A stretch of DNA of 64,000 nucleotides. Source: Chlorogloea purpurea SAG 13.99. Lineage in GTDB: Bacteria; Cyanobacteriota; Cyanobacteriia; Cyanobacteriales; Microcystaceae. Made by a program: the position numbers and the translations under genes. Positions 9,805-21,700 of this stretch are shown one piece after another. Numbering within the stretch: the first letter of the stretch is position 1; the number at the start of each line of letters is the position of its first letter. The notes beneath the pieces were generated by a model. It was given only the letters and a program-made list of their open reading frames with translations. It did no database searches and was not told the DNA's origin. The stretch is taken from the NCBI GenBank assembly GCA_016903695.1, contig JADQBB010000014.1, positions 24,853 to 88,852 on the forward strand, written 5' to 3'.

Positions 9805-10623
9805 AAAATTGAGCAAATGGGGGGCTATTTCTTTATGCCAGTGTTCTTGAGGATAGTGTTTGGCTTCGGGTAAATTTATTAAATCCGGCGGGTTTCCCTC
9901 TAGAGACAGCCATGGATCTCCATCACCCCAAATTATCTGTAGGGGCGGTTCAAATTTTGGCAATCCTGTCTCTATTTCTGCCATCGATTCTGTTAATTTC
10001 AAATTACGGATGATAGCGTTGAGGGAACGACCGACGGCGGAGGTTTTCAGGAAAGGTTGACGGTAAATAGCTAAATCTTGATCAGAAATGACGAAACCAC
10101 TGCCGCCCTCTAAAGTACGATCAACCAGTAAAGGATCTTGAGTGGACATTTCCCCCACTAAAGGTAAACCCCACTGCTTCATCGTCCAGGGCAGTTTAGC
10201 ACTTTTATTAATAGGAGTATTGAGGATGACGAGACGAGCGATTTTCTCTGGATATTTTAAAGCGTATTGTATACCCACCGAACCTAAAAAGCCCTGCAGT
10301 ACCAGCGAAATCTTTCCTAAATCCAAGGCGGAGAGAAAATTGTCCAAAGCGGCGATATAGGCAGAGGGAGTATAGGCAAATTCGCGAGTTGAGGGTTTCG
10401 AGGAAGAACCGGAGCCGAGCCAATCGGGAGCGATCGATCTATAGTTATATTTGGCCAATGCTGGCATGATGTGCCGCCAAGTGTAGCTATGGGAAGGCAA
10501 GCCGTGAAGCAACACCACGGTATTATTAGAGTTTTCGCCGGTTTCCATCTCCCGGTAAAACCAATCGAATGAATCTACCTTAAGAGACTTTTCTAAAATT
10601 TTATCCATCCCATTTCGCTCCAC
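9790..10623 (-). CDS. Alpha/beta hydrolase-fold protein lacking the nucleophile
   Basis: A 277-residue alpha/beta hydrolase fold, closest in layout to haloalkane dehalogenase and plant/cyanobacterial relatives. The oxyanion-loop region LLHGLPSHSYTWRHIMPAL (residues 38-56) and PDWLGSGSS are typical. At the nucleophile elbow, where dehalogenases have a Q-D-W-G type motif and esterases GxSxG, this protein has LVLQGFLGS (Q110, G111), so neither Asp nor Ser is present. I recall plastid and cyanobacterial homologues with the same QGFL segment. It may therefore be a non-catalytic or differently catalysing member. ATG at 10608 (M6) is an alternative start. Confidence 0.82.
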   Translation of the reverse strand: MERNGMDKILEKSLKVDSFDWFYREMETGENSNNTVVLLHGLPSHSYTWRHIMPALAKYNYRSIAPDWLGSGSSSKPSTREFAYTPSAYIAALDNFLSALDLGKISLVLQGFLGSVGIQYALKYPEKIARLVILNTPINKSAKLPWTMKQWGLPLVGEMSTQDPLLVDRTLEGGSGFVISDQDLAIYRQPFLKTSAVGRSLNAIIRNLKLTESMAEIETGLPKFEPPLQIIWGDGDPWLSLEGNPPDLINLPEAKHYPQEHWHKEIAPHLLNFLGRR

Positions 10624-10654
10624 GTTGCTCGTTTTCCCAAGATACCTTGAAAGG

Positions 10655-13096
10655 TTACTTTTTCGATAGTTGATTGATTAAAGCTTGGCGCAACGGCTGT
10701 AAAGCTTGGTCTAAAGGGGGCATATAATCAGACGTGCCGAGAAGCTCCTGAAACCATGTAGCGATAACTAGATTATCGATAACGGGGGTGAAATCCGTCG
10801 GTTGAATACCGTCTATGTGACGGCTATTGACATTAAAACCGGCCCTCTCGCGGCGGTATTGCCACGGGGGTGCATTTTCCTTTACCCATTGCTCGAAGGA
10901 AGTCGCCCGCTCCATACTAGTTAATAAAGCCTTTTCTATATCTTGGGGTAATGCAGTTTTTTGGGATAGGGCCCAAGCTTGCCTTAATAAAGACTGGCGC
11001 TGTGTTGGCTCATTCCACGCCTGTAAAAGTAAAGATAGGGGGGGAGAATTAACCTTACCCGCCAATAATTCATCACCTTGTATAGTGCCCGACTGACTCC
11101 AATCCTGTTTGGCTTTCTCCTTATCTCCTATCCACCAATAAAAACCACCGCGGAGATGATGCAAGTAACTATTAAACGTCGCCGAGTTATTCCGATTCTG
11201 GAGAAGTTGCCCGTAGTTTCCCTCCACTTTCTCGATTAACTTTTGATAGATGGGGACGAATTGAGGCAAACGCCAGATAGGAGAAGTAAGAAATATAGGA
11301 TCGCGGATAGACTCGATCGCGAAAGCATCAATAGCAGGCTCTAGTTTTTGCTGTCGGAGTAAACTTAATCCTAGACCGTAAAAGACACCCCTCTTCGCCG
11401 GTACGAGTTGCGCCGATTTTAGAAAAGACTGCATCGATTCTACAGGATCTGACCCCATGACGAGCCAGCCGAGATTACTACGGCCGAATTCTTGATAGGG
11501 AGAAATCGTGTTAGCCTTCTCGAAATTATCCACCCCTGCGGCTAGAAGATTCCTGTTATTGGTACTCATGCCTATATCCGCCAGATTCCACCCCAATTGA
11601 AGGGGATAATAGGATTCCCAAGGGGCCAGTTGAGAGGCGCGAGATAAGGCAGTTTCAAAAACATCGATTTTTTTATCCGCCAGCGCCATAAAACCCTGAC
11701 TCGATAACTGCCAAGCGCGATGGATGGGAATCAACCAGATTAAAGCCACCAGCATCGCACCGAGAAGGCTAAAAAACAGATATTTCGGGGCGACGGTTAC
11801 TATCTGTTCGTCTTGGCGACTCCAGGAAGCAAGACAGGCGAGATAGATAATTAATGTGCCACTGATAGCGATGTTATCGAGTTGATAATCGGTGAGACTC
11901 ATTAACCCGTAAGCCGATAAAGCTCCATAGATAGCGTAAATTAAAATCTGTTCGCGGGGTTGCCGCCCCTTCGTAGACAAAAAATTCTTAACTAACCAGC
12001 ACAGTAGTAATACCATTCCCACTACACCCACGATGCCCAATTCCGCCCAGATTTGTACGGGGGTGCTATGGAGTTGATAGATTAACTCGGAAGTGCGCCC
12101 CGCCCAATAAGGACGATAATTTTGATACACCAGAGGCACATTACCGAGGCCGATACCTGTAATGGGGTGTTGACTGCCCATCTGCCAACCCACGGCGCTA
12201 TTAATTATCCTGTAGGCGAATTCGTCTCCTACCTGGCCGTTAACTATGGCGTTTAAAGCCGTTTGCAGACGGTTATTACTGATAACGAAGACGAACAATA
12301 CTAATACCGCGCCCAGACTACCTACAGGCAACCACTGGGGGCGTAATTTACTTTTTAGTAATAACACCCCAAGAGCGAAAATCGTCAATCCTAAAAGCCC
12401 TAGCCAGCCGCCTCTGGAACTGGTAGTGTAAAGACTGACCAAGCCTAAAACCACTCCCGTTATCCATAGTGGTCGTCGCTTGGATTCGAGAAAGGCAAAA
12501 GCTATTAGTAAGGGTAATACTAAAAGTAAATAACCGGCTACATAGTTTTGATGTCCTAGGGGGGCCCAGTTACGCAATTCCAACACCGAAAAATCGAAGG
12601 GTAAATCGACACCTTGGCTTTTAAGTGCGCCGAGTCGGTTTAATTCGGGAAATAATGTTCCAGTAGTCCACAGTAATAAACTACAGACGATAAATCCTAT
12701 ACTTAGATACGCTTGAAATAGTAGTAACTTGTAACGTCGATCGTTATTATCTAAATACTGAGCCAGCGCGTACAGGGCGGCGATGAGACCGAAAGCGGCC
12801 CAACCATACCAGCGGGCTTGTACGGGAAATCTAGCCCCAAAACTTGATAGGATTATTCCTAAGCTCATAATCCCCACGATCGGATCTAAGCGATTACCTA
12901 AAAACAGCAACTTATTCTGATGCCAGATTTGGGACATAAGCCAGAATATGGGACAGAGTAATCCTATCTGCCACACGGCCACCCAGGGCCACTGCACCAT
13001 CAAACTATGACTATCGGGGATGAGGGTAAATAGCGAGTAAAGGAATGCTGTTAATAGTATCCATAGATGGGTGTTGGAAGTCTCTGGGCTATTCAT
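10655..13096 (-). CDS. O-antigen ligase / Wzy-type membrane protein with TPR tail
   Basis: An 813-residue integral membrane protein. The first 450 residues hold about a dozen hydrophobic segments and the Wzy_C/O-antigen-ligase loop, with GHQNYVAGYLLL, SRGGWLG and GIGLGNVPLVYQNYRPYW followed by QLHSTPVQIWAELG. The remaining ~350 residues are soluble and contain TPR-like helical pairs (for example EFGRSNLGWLV, RGVFYGLGLSLLRQQKLEPAIDAF). Family members polymerise or ligate polysaccharide on the periplasmic face. Bacterial proteins with this ligase plus TPR layout are usually linked to exopolysaccharide or pilin glycosylation. It is divergent from the GH10 xylanase gene over about 75 bp. The exact substrate cannot be read from sequence. 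Confidence 0.85.
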   Translation of the reverse strand: MNSPETSNTHLWILLTAFLYSLFTLIPDSHSLMVQWPWVAVWQIGLLCPIFWLMSQIWHQNKLLFLGNRLDPIVGIMSLGIILSSFGARFPVQARWYGWAAFGLIAALYALAQYLDNNDRRYKLLLFQAYLSIGFIVCSLLLWTTGTLFPELNRLGALKSQGVDLPFDFSVLELRNWAPLGHQNYVAGYLLLVLPLLIAFAFLESKRRPLWITGVVLGLVSLYTTSSRGGWLGLLGLTIFALGVLLLKSKLRPQWLPVGSLGAVLVLFVFVISNNRLQTALNAIVNGQVGDEFAYRIINSAVGWQMGSQHPITGIGLGNVPLVYQNYRPYWAGRTSELIYQLHSTPVQIWAELGIVGVVGMVLLLCWLVKNFLSTKGRQPREQILIYAIYGALSAYGLMSLTDYQLDNIAISGTLIIYLACLASWSRQDEQIVTVAPKYLFFSLLGAMLVALIWLIPIHRAWQLSSQGFMALADKKIDVFETALSRASQLAPWESYYPLQLGWNLADIGMSTNNRNLLAAGVDNFEKANTISPYQEFGRSNLGWLVMGSDPVESMQSFLKSAQLVPAKRGVFYGLGLSLLRQQKLEPAIDAFAIESIRDPIFLTSPIWRLPQFVPIYQKLIEKVEGNYGQLLQNRNNSATFNSYLHHLRGGFYWWIGDKEKAKQDWSQSGTIQGDELLAGKVNSPPLSLLLQAWNEPTQRQSLLRQAWALSQKTALPQDIEKALLTSMERATSFEQWVKENAPPWQYRRERAGFNVNSRHIDGIQPTDFTPVIDNLVIATWFQELLGTSDYMPPLDQALQPLRQALINQLSKK

Positions 13097-13171
13097 GGGA
13101 AGTTAAAGCGGATATAGTCTCTCTTTTACTATGCCCAAATTAAGGTTAATTGTTTCTTTTCTCTAGTGCGT

Positions 13172-14758
13172 ATGAATTTTAATGGCAATCGCCGACAGTT
13201 TTTTCAGTTTGCGGCCGGTTTGAGTTTAGCAGGTTTGCTCGATCGTTCTTCCTGGTCATCTCTCGTCACCGCTATGACTTCACCGCTTTTAGAAATTACC
13301 GTATTCAATCCCGACGGCGCTAATGTCACCCCCAAAGCCCTCAATCAAGCTTATTTTTTGGCTCTAGATGGGGAAACTCTACCCCAACCCCGACGCAGTA
13401 TTAAAGATGGTAAGTTACTTACCGCAATTCCCGCCTCCCCCTTCGCCGTCGCCCTCAAGTTACCCGTCACCGATTTCGGCGCGGTTACTCTCTACGCTGA
13501 TAATGGGGGGAAAGGTTATACAGGAAAGGATTTTCCTCTGAATCTTAATGGGACTTTCGCCGAGACTCGCTTACGTCGGGTGCGGGACTTTATCGGCCAA
13601 GAGAAAGGGCGGGGAATTAAATTTTCTCCCGCGCTAGAGTCACGTTTAGAAACAGCCTGGGATTATAGAAAGCGGGGGTTAGCGGCGACGGATTCGGGGG
13701 AGAGGGTAAAGTGGTTCGATCGCAGTTTATCAGAAAGTATGTGGGTGGGAGAATTGGCTGTAGTGGCTAAGGCACAACAACTGATCGAGAAACAACCGTC
13801 ACGACCTCACTTTCTCTTCGGGGCTAATTTTTTCGGCTATCCCCAACAGGGAGAAGAGTATATAAGACGGTTTCAAGAGTTATTCAATTTCGCTACCATC
13901 CCCTTTTACTGGAAAAATTTCGAGCCGATTCTGGGAAAGCCCGATTACTCCCTCACCGATAGTATGGTGAAAGAATTACAGAGGTTAAATATTACTCCCA
14001 AGGGTCATCCTCTCGTGTGGTTTCACGGCGCGGGTATTCCCGATGAAATCAGGGGAAAATCTTTTCAAGAAATCAAGGGATTGGTAGCCCGCCGGGTGGA
14101 AGAAATTACAAGGCATTATCGGGGTGAGGTTAATTATTACGATATTATCAATGAACCCCACGGCATCGCTTGGTCTAACGAGTTGAATTTCACCTTGGGG
14201 CAATTCGTCGAGTTAACCCGCATCGCTTCCGAATCTTCTAGGCGCGGCAACGAGAAAACTTTCCGCATTATCAATAATTGTTGTTTGTGGGCGGAGAATA
14301 TTTCCTATCATCAGCCTCCCCAACATAGCCCCCACGAGTATTTAAAGGCGGTGATCGACGCGGGTATAGAGTTCGAGGCGATCGGTCTACAATTATATTA
14401 CCCGGATCAGGATCTGTTCGAGATCGATCGACTTCTGGAAAGATTCAGCCGTCTCGGTAAACCCCTTCACATCACCGAGTTAGGCGTGTCATCGGCCACA
14501 TCTGTCGATGAAGTTTCCTATTTCAAAGACCCGCCTGGTTTATGGCGCGCTCGGTGGAGTGAAGCGGTACAGGCGGACTGGATCGAAGCTTTCTACACGA
14601 TCGCTTATAGTAAATCTTATATTCAGGCGATCAGTTGGTGGGATTTGAGCGATAATGGCAATTTCTGGCCTCACGGGGGTTTATCGAGAAAGGATTTAAC
14701 GCCCAAATTAGGATATGAAAGGTTGAAAACATTGATTACAGAGTGGCGAAAACGATAA
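13172..14758 (+). CDS. GH10 endo-1,4-beta-xylanase-like protein with Tat signal
   Basis: A 528-residue secreted glycoside hydrolase. The N-terminus NRRQFFQFAAGLSLAGLL is a twin-arginine signal, so the enzyme should be exported folded. After a ~170-residue beta-rich region comes the GH10 barrel: WKNFEPILGKPDYS, GHPLVWFHGAG, the acid/base Glu in DIINEPHG (about residue 327), and the nucleophile Glu in HITELGVSS (about residue 435). The C-terminal SWWDLSDNGNFWPHGG is the usual last barrel strand. GH10 enzymes hydrolyse xylan-type beta-1,4 chains. A GTG two codons upstream (13166) is also open, but the ATG at 13172 is closer to the Tat motif. It is divergent from the O-antigen ligase. Confidence 0.9.
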   Translation: MNFNGNRRQFFQFAAGLSLAGLLDRSSWSSLVTAMTSPLLEITVFNPDGANVTPKALNQAYFLALDGETLPQPRRSIKDGKLLTAIPASPFAVALKLPVTDFGAVTLYADNGGKGYTGKDFPLNLNGTFAETRLRRVRDFIGQEKGRGIKFSPALESRLETAWDYRKRGLAATDSGERVKWFDRSLSESMWVGELAVVAKAQQLIEKQPSRPHFLFGANFFGYPQQGEEYIRRFQELFNFATIPFYWKNFEPILGKPDYSLTDSMVKELQRLNITPKGHPLVWFHGAGIPDEIRGKSFQEIKGLVARRVEEITRHYRGEVNYYDIINEPHGIAWSNELNFTLGQFVELTRIASESSRRGNEKTFRIINNCCLWAENISYHQPPQHSPHEYLKAVIDAGIEFEAIGLQLYYPDQDLFEIDRLLERFSRLGKPLHITELGVSSATSVDEVSYFKDPPGLWRARWSEAVQADWIEAFYTIAYSKSYIQAISWWDLSDNGNFWPHGGLSRKDLTPKLGYERLKTLITEWRKR

Positions 14759-14796
14759 TATTCATAAAACTTTCCTAGACTAAAAGTACCGATTTG

Positions 14797-14860
14797 AGTT
14801 AAAGTCAAAGAAATAGTGTCCTAGTAATGTACTATCTATGACGATCTCGAACGAGTCTAC
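14797..14860 (+). repeat. 64-bp duplicated leader, copy A (mutS)
   Basis: This segment spans the last 41 bases before mutS and its first codons. It matches 25632-25695, upstream of sqdX, at about 53 of 64 positions without gaps, and the ATG at position 42 of the element is conserved. Both copies encode MT[I/L]S then an acidic residue two codons later. It may be a shared regulatory/translation-start unit or a fragment copied between loci. Confidence 0.6.
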
Positions 14861-17507
14861 TGCAGAAGTTACGGGCGAAGATGTGGCCGCTATTCTCGGA
14901 ACTAGTAAGGCTCCCCATACAGATTATCGTAAACTCGATCGTACCAAACTCACCCCCATGTATCAGCACTACGTGGAGGTAAAACAGCAATACCCGAATA
15001 TACTATTACTGTATAGAGTCGGAGATTTCTTCGAGTGCTTCTTTCAAGATGCCGTCACCATATCCCAAGAATTAGAACTAGTCCTCACCAGTAAAGAAGG
15101 GGGCAAAGACATCGGCAGAGTGGCTATGACCGGTGTACCCCATCACGCGATCGAACGTTATAGCCGCCTACTCATCGAAAAAGGCTATGCGATCGCTATC
15201 TGCGACCAAGTAGAAGACTCCGCCTCGGCCGCCCTAGAAAAGCGCATAGTAGAGAGACAGATCACCCGTCTCCTCACCCCCGGCACTCTGACATCCGACG
15301 ATATGTTACCGGCGAGACGCAATAACTTCCTCGCCGCCGTGGTCATCGCCCAAAATCATTGGGGTTTAGCGTACGCGGATATTTCTACCGGCGAATTCTT
15401 CACCTGTCAGGGGGATGACATATCGGCTTTAAACTTGGAATTATTACGTCTGCAACCATCGGAAATCCTCATCCCCACCAATGCCCCGGATTTAAACCGT
15501 CTACTGCGCCCCGGAGAGAAATCAACATCCATCCCTGAAGGTTTACCCGATTGTTTCTGTTACTGTCTGCGGAAACAAGCCCCTTTCACCCTCACGGAAG
15601 CTAAAAATAAATTATTACTGACTTACAAAATTCGCTCTTTAGAAGGCATGGGCTGCGAGTCTCTAGTGTTCGCGATTCGGGCCGCCGGGGGCTTATTAGA
15701 CTATATCGAGGATACCCAGAAAGCCCATCAAATACCCTTACAACCCCTCCGCACTTACAACCTTTCCGATTACCTGATTCTCGACTACCAAACCCGCCGC
15801 AATCTAGAAATAACTCAAACAGTCCGCGATGGTAGTTTTTATGGCTCTTTATTATGGGCTATAGATAAAACTATCACCCCGATGGGAAGCCGCGCCCTCA
15901 GACGTTGGTTATTACAACCTTTACTTAATAAGAAAGGAATTTTGTCGAGACAGGAAACGATTTTAGAATTGATTGATAACCCTAGTTTACGGCAGGATAT
16001 TAGAGGGTTATTGGGAGATATATACGACCTAGAAAGAATCAGCGGGCGAGTGAGTTCGGGTACGGCTAACGCTAAGGATTTATTAAGTTTATCCCTGTCT
16101 TTAATCCGTCTGCGGGAGTTAGCGGAATTGGCTAAATCAGGGAAATCACCTTATTTGAGAACTCTACAGAATGTTCCCCCAGAAATAGAACAATTAGCCC
16201 AGAAAGTCAAGGAACATTTAGTGGAACACCCGCCCTTACATCTTAAAGAGGGGGGAGTTATTCGGGGCGGCATCAATTCTCAATTGGATAGCCTGCGGGA
16301 GCTTTACGAAGAAGATCAAAAGTGGCTTGCTAATTTGGAAATTACCGAGCGACAAAGAACGGGAATCACTAATCTTAAGGTGGGATATAATAAGACGTTC
16401 GGTTACTATATTAGTATTCCCAGAAGTAAATCGGATAATGTTCCGAGTGACTATATTCGTAAGCAAACTTTAGTTTCGGAAGAGCGTTTTATCACTCCAG
16501 AGTTAAAGGAAAAGGAGAATCGAATTCTTACCGCTCAAGATGAATTGAACGCGCTAGAGTACGAAATATTCGCCGCCCTACGGAGCGAGGTGGGCAACTT
16601 CGGGGGAGAAATTCGCGATATGGCTAAGGCGGTAGCGGCGATCGATGTATTGGCGGGTTTGGCGGAAATATCTGTATATCAAGGCTATTGTCAACCGGAA
16701 ATCGTCGAAGGCAGGGTCGTAGAAATAGAAGAGGGCAGGCATCCGGTAGTGGAACAATCTTTAGGTCTGGGCTTTTTCGTACCCAATTCCACCCGTCTCG
16801 GTAATGAAAGCGACGGGGAAACCTACCCCGATTTAATAATTCTCACCGGGCCTAACGCCAGCGGGAAAAGTTGTTATCTACGTCAGGTGGGCTTGATACA
16901 GTTAATGGCACAAATCGGCGGTTTCGTCCCGGCTAAATCGGCGAGGTTGTCTATATGCGATCGAATTTTCACCCGCGTCGGCGCGGTGGATGATCTGGCC
17001 ACGGGGCAATCTACTTTCATGGTGGAGATGAACGAGACCGCTAATATCTTAAATCACGCCACGGAACGATCGCTCGTCCTCCTCGACGAGATCGGTAGAG
17101 GCACAGCTACTTTCGACGGGCTTTCGATAGCGTGGGCCGTGGCGGAATATCTGGCCACTCAAATACAATCGCGGACGATTTTCGCCACCCACTACCACGA
17201 ATTAAACGAACTAGCGTCGATTTTAACTAACGTGGCTAACTATCAAGTAACAGTCAAAGAGTTACCGAATGAGATTATTTTCTTACATCAAGTGCGCCCC
17301 GGTGGTGCGGATAAATCCTACGGTATAGAAGCGGGAAGACTGGCGGGATTGCCCCCCGTGGTTATCAGCCGGGCTTTGCAGGTGATGAGTCAGATCGAGA
17401 AGCACAGTAAAATCGCCCTCGGATTACGCCAAGGTATAACGAGAGTTAAACCTTCTAAGGATAGACAAAACCCTCAAGCCAAACAGTTAGACATTTTCGG
17501 GGATTAA
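14838..17507 (+). CDS. mutS: DNA mismatch repair ATPase MutS
   Basis: An 889-residue MutS1 that recognises mispaired bases. The mismatch-reading Phe-x-Glu motif is present in VGDFFECF (about residues 58-65). The C-terminal ABC ATPase has Walker [10 protein letters not shown], where many MutS proteins have NMAGKS, the [11 protein letters not shown] block, Walker [17 protein letters not shown] and the switch His in FATHYHEL. The protein ends with QLDIFGD, the usual C-terminal tail type. The N-terminus has about 30 extra residues before [17 protein letters not shown]; these fall partly in the 64-bp repeat shared with the sqdX upstream region. The stop codon overlaps the stop of the convergent kinase by 4 bp (TTAA). 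Confidence 0.97.
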   Translation: MTISNESTAEVTGEDVAAILGTSKAPHTDYRKLDRTKLTPMYQHYVEVKQQYPNILLLYRVGDFFECFFQDAVTISQELELVLTSKEGGKDIGRVAMTGVPHHAIERYSRLLIEKGYAIAICDQVEDSASAALEKRIVERQITRLLTPGTLTSDDMLPARRNNFLAAVVIAQNHWGLAYADISTGEFFTCQGDDISALNLELLRLQPSEILIPTNAPDLNRLLRPGEKSTSIPEGLPDCFCYCLRKQAPFTLTEAKNKLLLTYKIRSLEGMGCESLVFAIRAAGGLLDYIEDTQKAHQIPLQPLRTYNLSDYLILDYQTRRNLEITQTVRDGSFYGSLLWAIDKTITPMGSRALRRWLLQPLLNKKGILSRQETILELIDNPSLRQDIRGLLGDIYDLERISGRVSSGTANAKDLLSLSLSLIRLRELAELAKSGKSPYLRTLQNVPPEIEQLAQKVKEHLVEHPPLHLKEGGVIRGGINSQLDSLRELYEEDQKWLANLEITERQRTGITNLKVGYNKTFGYYISIPRSKSDNVPSDYIRKQTLVSEERFITPELKEKENRILTAQDELNALEYEIFAALRSEVGNFGGEIRDMAKAVAAIDVLAGLAEISVYQGYCQPEIVEGRVVEIEEGRHPVVEQSLGLGFFVPNSTRLGNESDGETYPDLIILTGPNASGKSCYLRQVGLIQLMAQIGGFVPAKSARLSICDRIFTRVGAVDDLATGQSTFMVEMNETANILNHATERSLVLLDEIGRGTATFDGLSIAWAVAEYLATQIQSRTIFATHYHELNELASILTNVANYQVTVKELPNEIIFLHQVRPGGADKSYGIEAGRLAGLPPVVISRALQVMSQIEKHSKIALGLRQGITRVKPSKDRQNPQAKQLDIFGD

Positions 17508-18670
17508 TTCACAGGCCAGGTAAAATAAACGATCGTTCCTTTTCCCTCTCCAGAATCCATCGAGATTTTACCGCCCTCAGTCTCGACTATTTTTTTGACG
17601 ATCGTTAAGCCGATACCTGTATTATCGCTGGCGTGAGGTTCTAAAGTTTGGAATAAGCTAAAAACCCGATCATGAAATTGTGGGTCGATACCTGGGCCGT
17701 CATCACCCACCGAAAATTCGTAATAATCTCCTTCTCGGCGCGCGTTGATTTCGATCTTACCCCCAGCGGGGTGATGGTGCTTTATGGCATTACCGATCAA
17801 GTTAGTAAAAACCTGTTCTAAAAGTATCCTTACAGTGCGTAAAGTTGGTAAATCCGGGGCGATCGAGATCAGAAAACGATCATCTGGAGCGAGACAATCG
17901 ATCACCTCTAGGAGTAATTGTCCCACCGCCACTTTCTCGCTCTTCATCTTTCTCCGCCCGACCCGATAATAAAGAAGAAGTCCATCGATGAGCTTTTCCA
18001 TCCGATGAACCCTTCCTTGGAGAATATTCAATTGATAAGCTGTTTCATGAGTTAACTTATCTTGTAGGTCTTCGCCCAACCAAGTAGCGATATTAGCGAT
18101 CGCCCGTAAAGGAGATTTCAAGTCATGGGAGGCGACATAAACAAATTGATCCAGTTCTTGATTACGCTTTTCTAAAGTAGCGTTGGTAGCGGCCAATTCG
18201 GCGGTTCTTTGTTGGACGCGATATTCTAACTCGGCGTTCAAGGTGGCGATGTGGGCGGCTTGCTCGATGATTTTAGCAGTTTTCTTGTGTAATTCGACGA
18301 AAACGGAGACTTTACACAAAAGAACTCCAGGATCGATCGGTTTAACCAGATAGTCCACCGCTCCCAGACAGTAGCCCTGAAAGGTTTGTTGTTCGTTATG
18401 ACTGTAAGCGGTAATGAAGATGATTGGTACGTCACGGGAACGCTCGCGGGAGCGAATCAGAGCTGCGGTTTCAAATCCATCCATTCCGGGCATCATCACA
18501 TCTAGTAAGATCAGGGCAAAATCCCGGTTCAGTAAGCAACGAAGCGCATCCTCCCCCGAATAGGCTTGGACTAGGTTCTGGTCTAGTTTGCTAAGTATAG
18601 CCTCTAGGGTTAATAAATTTTTCGGATTATCGTCAACTAGAAGGATATTAACTTTAGGTTCGGCTTGCAT
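17504..18670 (-). CDS. Receiver-histidine kinase (response regulator fused to kinase)
   Basis: A 388-residue soluble signalling protein. Residues about 7-125 are a receiver domain (DDN acidic patch, phospho-Asp in [13 protein letters not shown], Lys in LVKPID). A coiled coil (residues about 135-170) leads to a HisKA domain with the phospho-His in [12 protein letters not shown]. The HATPase domain has [17 protein letters not shown] and [11 protein letters not shown]. No sensor or membrane segment is present, so input probably comes by phosphotransfer onto the receiver. The gene lies 46 bp downstream of the giant poly-HAMP hybrid kinase on the same strand, which suggests one operon and a relay between the two. 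No output regulator is adjacent. Confidence 0.92.
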   Translation of the reverse strand: MQAEPKVNILLVDDNPKNLLTLEAILSKLDQNLVQAYSGEDALRCLLNRDFALILLDVMMPGMDGFETAALIRSRERSRDVPIIFITAYSHNEQQTFQGYCLGAVDYLVKPIDPGVLLCKVSVFVELHKKTAKIIEQAAHIATLNAELEYRVQQRTAELAATNATLEKRNQELDQFVYVASHDLKSPLRAIANIATWLGEDLQDKLTHETAYQLNILQGRVHRMEKLIDGLLLYYRVGRRKMKSEKVAVGQLLLEVIDCLAPDDRFLISIAPDLPTLRTVRILLEQVFTNLIGNAIKHHHPAGGKIEINARREGDYYEFSVGDDGPGIDPQFHDRVFSLFQTLEPHASDNTGIGLTIVKKIVETEGGKISMDSGEGKGTIVYFTWPVN

Positions 18671-18716
18671 AAACTTGATAAGTGAAAATCAGGGCGATAG
18701 ATGATGTTAAGAGGAC

Positions 18717-21700
18717 TTAGGAGAGCCAAACCCTGAGAAGCGATAATAACTGCTCCGTATCTACGGGCTTGGTGATGTAATCCGACGCGCCCGACTCTAG
18801 GGACTTGTCCCGATCGCCTTTCATGGCTTTGGCGGTCAGGGAAATAATCGGTAGCTTTGCGAAAGAAGGCATCTGTCGTATCAGCCTGGTGGTTTCGTAT
18901 CCGTCGATACCTGGCATCATCACATCCATGAGAATTACGTCCACGTCGGGATTCTGTCGGAGGGAGATAATGCCATCAGAACCGTTTTCCGCTGTTATAA
19001 TGCGCATTTGCTGACGTTCCAGCAAGCTAGTAAGAGCGAAAAGATTGCGCACATCGTCATCGATGATGAGAACTTTTTTACCCGTTAAAAGCCGCTGGGT
19101 TCTAGAAGTTTGTTGCAGTAGTTCGAGCGCCCTGGAACCTAGTTGGGCTTGGGGGCAATGGGTGAGTAGAATAGTCTCTTCTAAAAGAAGTTCCAGACAA
19201 TTGACCGCTTTTATGCGACTGTTCTCGCTCCACCCCAAGAGCCTTTTTTGTTGCTCGGGGCCGATGGGATCGCGAGCGTAAATAATTACCGGGCTAAAAT
19301 TCGCTGCTATATAGGGCTGTATTTGCTCGACATAGTTAATATCGAAAATGGCACAATCGATCGGCTCGTTACCACTTCCACTGGTGCCATCTGCGCGATG
19401 AAGCGCTTCTGCGGGGCTAGATAGCCTGGTTATGGTGATACCGTCTCCAGCGAGCACAGAGATGATCTCTCCGGCTTCCCCATCGTCGGTTATGCCCACC
19501 AGTAAATGTTTAGTCGTACGATCGAGCCCCGTTTTCAGGTCGGTGACGATAGTCTGTAAAGATTGAGGCGATAAGGGTTTGGGATAAAATGCCGATGCCC
19601 CTAGCTGTCCGGCACGTTGCCGCTCATCCTTGACCGAGACGATGATGACGGGAATATGACGGGTATCGGGTGAATTTTTAAGGCGATCGAGTACCGTCCA
19701 ACCGCTATCCTCCGGCAAACAAATATCCACGAATAAGGCGACGGGTTGATATTTACTCGCGAGGGCTAATCCCGTGGTGGCTTTCGGGGCGATCAATCCC
19801 TTAAAACCGTTTTCCCGAACGATCTCTAAGAGGGTATGGGCGAACTCTACGGAATCCTCGACGATCAGGATAACGCGGTCGTCGGGAGTGATGTTATCTC
19901 GATCGTCTTCGATGATCCTTATAGATTCTGGGGTGTTTAAGAACAGAGGTTTATGGTCGGCCGTTGCCCCGTCTTCTTGCCCGGTGGGCGCGGTGGGATT
20001 AGGAGGGTTAAACTTCGAGTAGCGAGCGCCGTTGGTGGGTGGAAAAGATTCTAATATGGTTTGCGGCAGGAAGAGGGTGAAGGTACTGCCGACACCGAGC
20101 TGGCTCGATAAAGTAATTTCGCCGCCCAATAGACGGGCGATTTCCCTGCTGATGGATAGTCCTAAGCCCGTGCCTCCATAGTGGCGGGAGGTACTACCGT
20201 CCGCCTGTTGAAAGGCCTCGAAGATCAGCTTCTGTTTATCGGGGGCGATGCCGATACCGGTATCGCTGACGGCAAAGGCGATGACGAGAGCCGCGCGATT
20301 CAAAGTTTCGTGTTCTAGACTCCAACCTTCTCTGGCGGGTTCTATCCGTAGCCGAACTTGACCTTGACTCGTAAATTTGAAGGCGTTGGAGAGCAGGTTT
20401 TTCAGTACCTGTTGCATCCTTCTGGGATCGGTGTAGATACTGCGGGGTAAACGCTCATCAAGGGTAATCCCGAAGGGGACGTTCTTCTCGTGGGCGATCG
20501 GTTGGAAGGCTCGATCGAGTTGGATGCTGAGTTCGTTCAGGGGCATCTGCTCGATGTCCACCGACATCGTACCCGATTCGATTTTAGCCAGGTCGAGAAT
20601 ATCGTTGATCAAACCGAGCAGATCGCTACCTGCGGAGTAAATAGTCTGGGCGTATTCCACCTGTTTGCCCGTCAGGGTATGGTCTGAATTATCACCCAGG
20701 AGTTTGGCCAGTACTAACAGACTGTTGAGGGGTGTCCTGAGTTCGTGGGACATATTAGCGAGAAATTCAGATTTGTATTTGGATGTGAGGGCTAACTGTT
20801 CGGCTTTATCTTCGAGGCTTCGCCGCGCCTGTTCGATCTCGTGGTTTTTGCGCTCCACTTCTTCATTCTGTTGATACAGTAGGCGAGCTTTCTCTTCTAA
20901 TTCCTCATTGGTTCCCTGTAACTGTTCCTGTTGACTTTTTAGTAATTCCTCGGAGGCCTTCAAAGAGCGCGCCTGCTGTTCTAGACGCTGGTTCGTCTCC
21001 CGCAGTTCTCCCTGTTGGGTTTGTAACTCTTGAGCGAGGGATTGGGACTGCTTCAATAGTTCTTCGGTTCGCATAGAGGCGGCGATCGTATTTAAAACTA
21101 TGGCGATGCTCTCGGTGAGTTGATCGAAGAAAGTGAGGTGAATCTCGTTAAAACGTTGGAAAGATGCCAACTCGATCACCGCCGTTACCTGTCCCTCGAA
21201 TAACACGGGCAGAACCACGGCGTTTAAAGGTGTTGCTTCTCCCAAACCCGAGTTAATCTTAATGTAATCTAAAGGTACTTCGGTGAGCAGTATCCGCTCT
21301 TTTTCTAGGGCGCACTGTCCCACCAATCCCTCACCCACATGGAAACGATTGGCGAGATGTTTGCGTTCCCGGTAGGCGTAGCTACTTAATAATTTCAGAT
21401 AGGATTGTGATGGCTCGCCCGTTTCCATCAGATAGAATACCCCGTGTTGGGCCCGCACCAGAGGTGCTAGTTCGGAAAGGATCAGCTTGGATACGGTTTC
21501 TAGATCCCTCTGACCCTGTAACATCCGCGTGAACTTGGCCAGGTTAGTCTTCAACCAATCCTGTTCCGTGTTTTTCTGCGTCGTTTCCCGCAGGTTGGTG
21601 ATCATCTGGTTGATATTGTCCTTGAGGACGGCCACCTCTCCTTCTGCCTGCACCGAGATCGATCGGGTGAGATCCCCCCTCGCCACCGCAATAGCCACTT

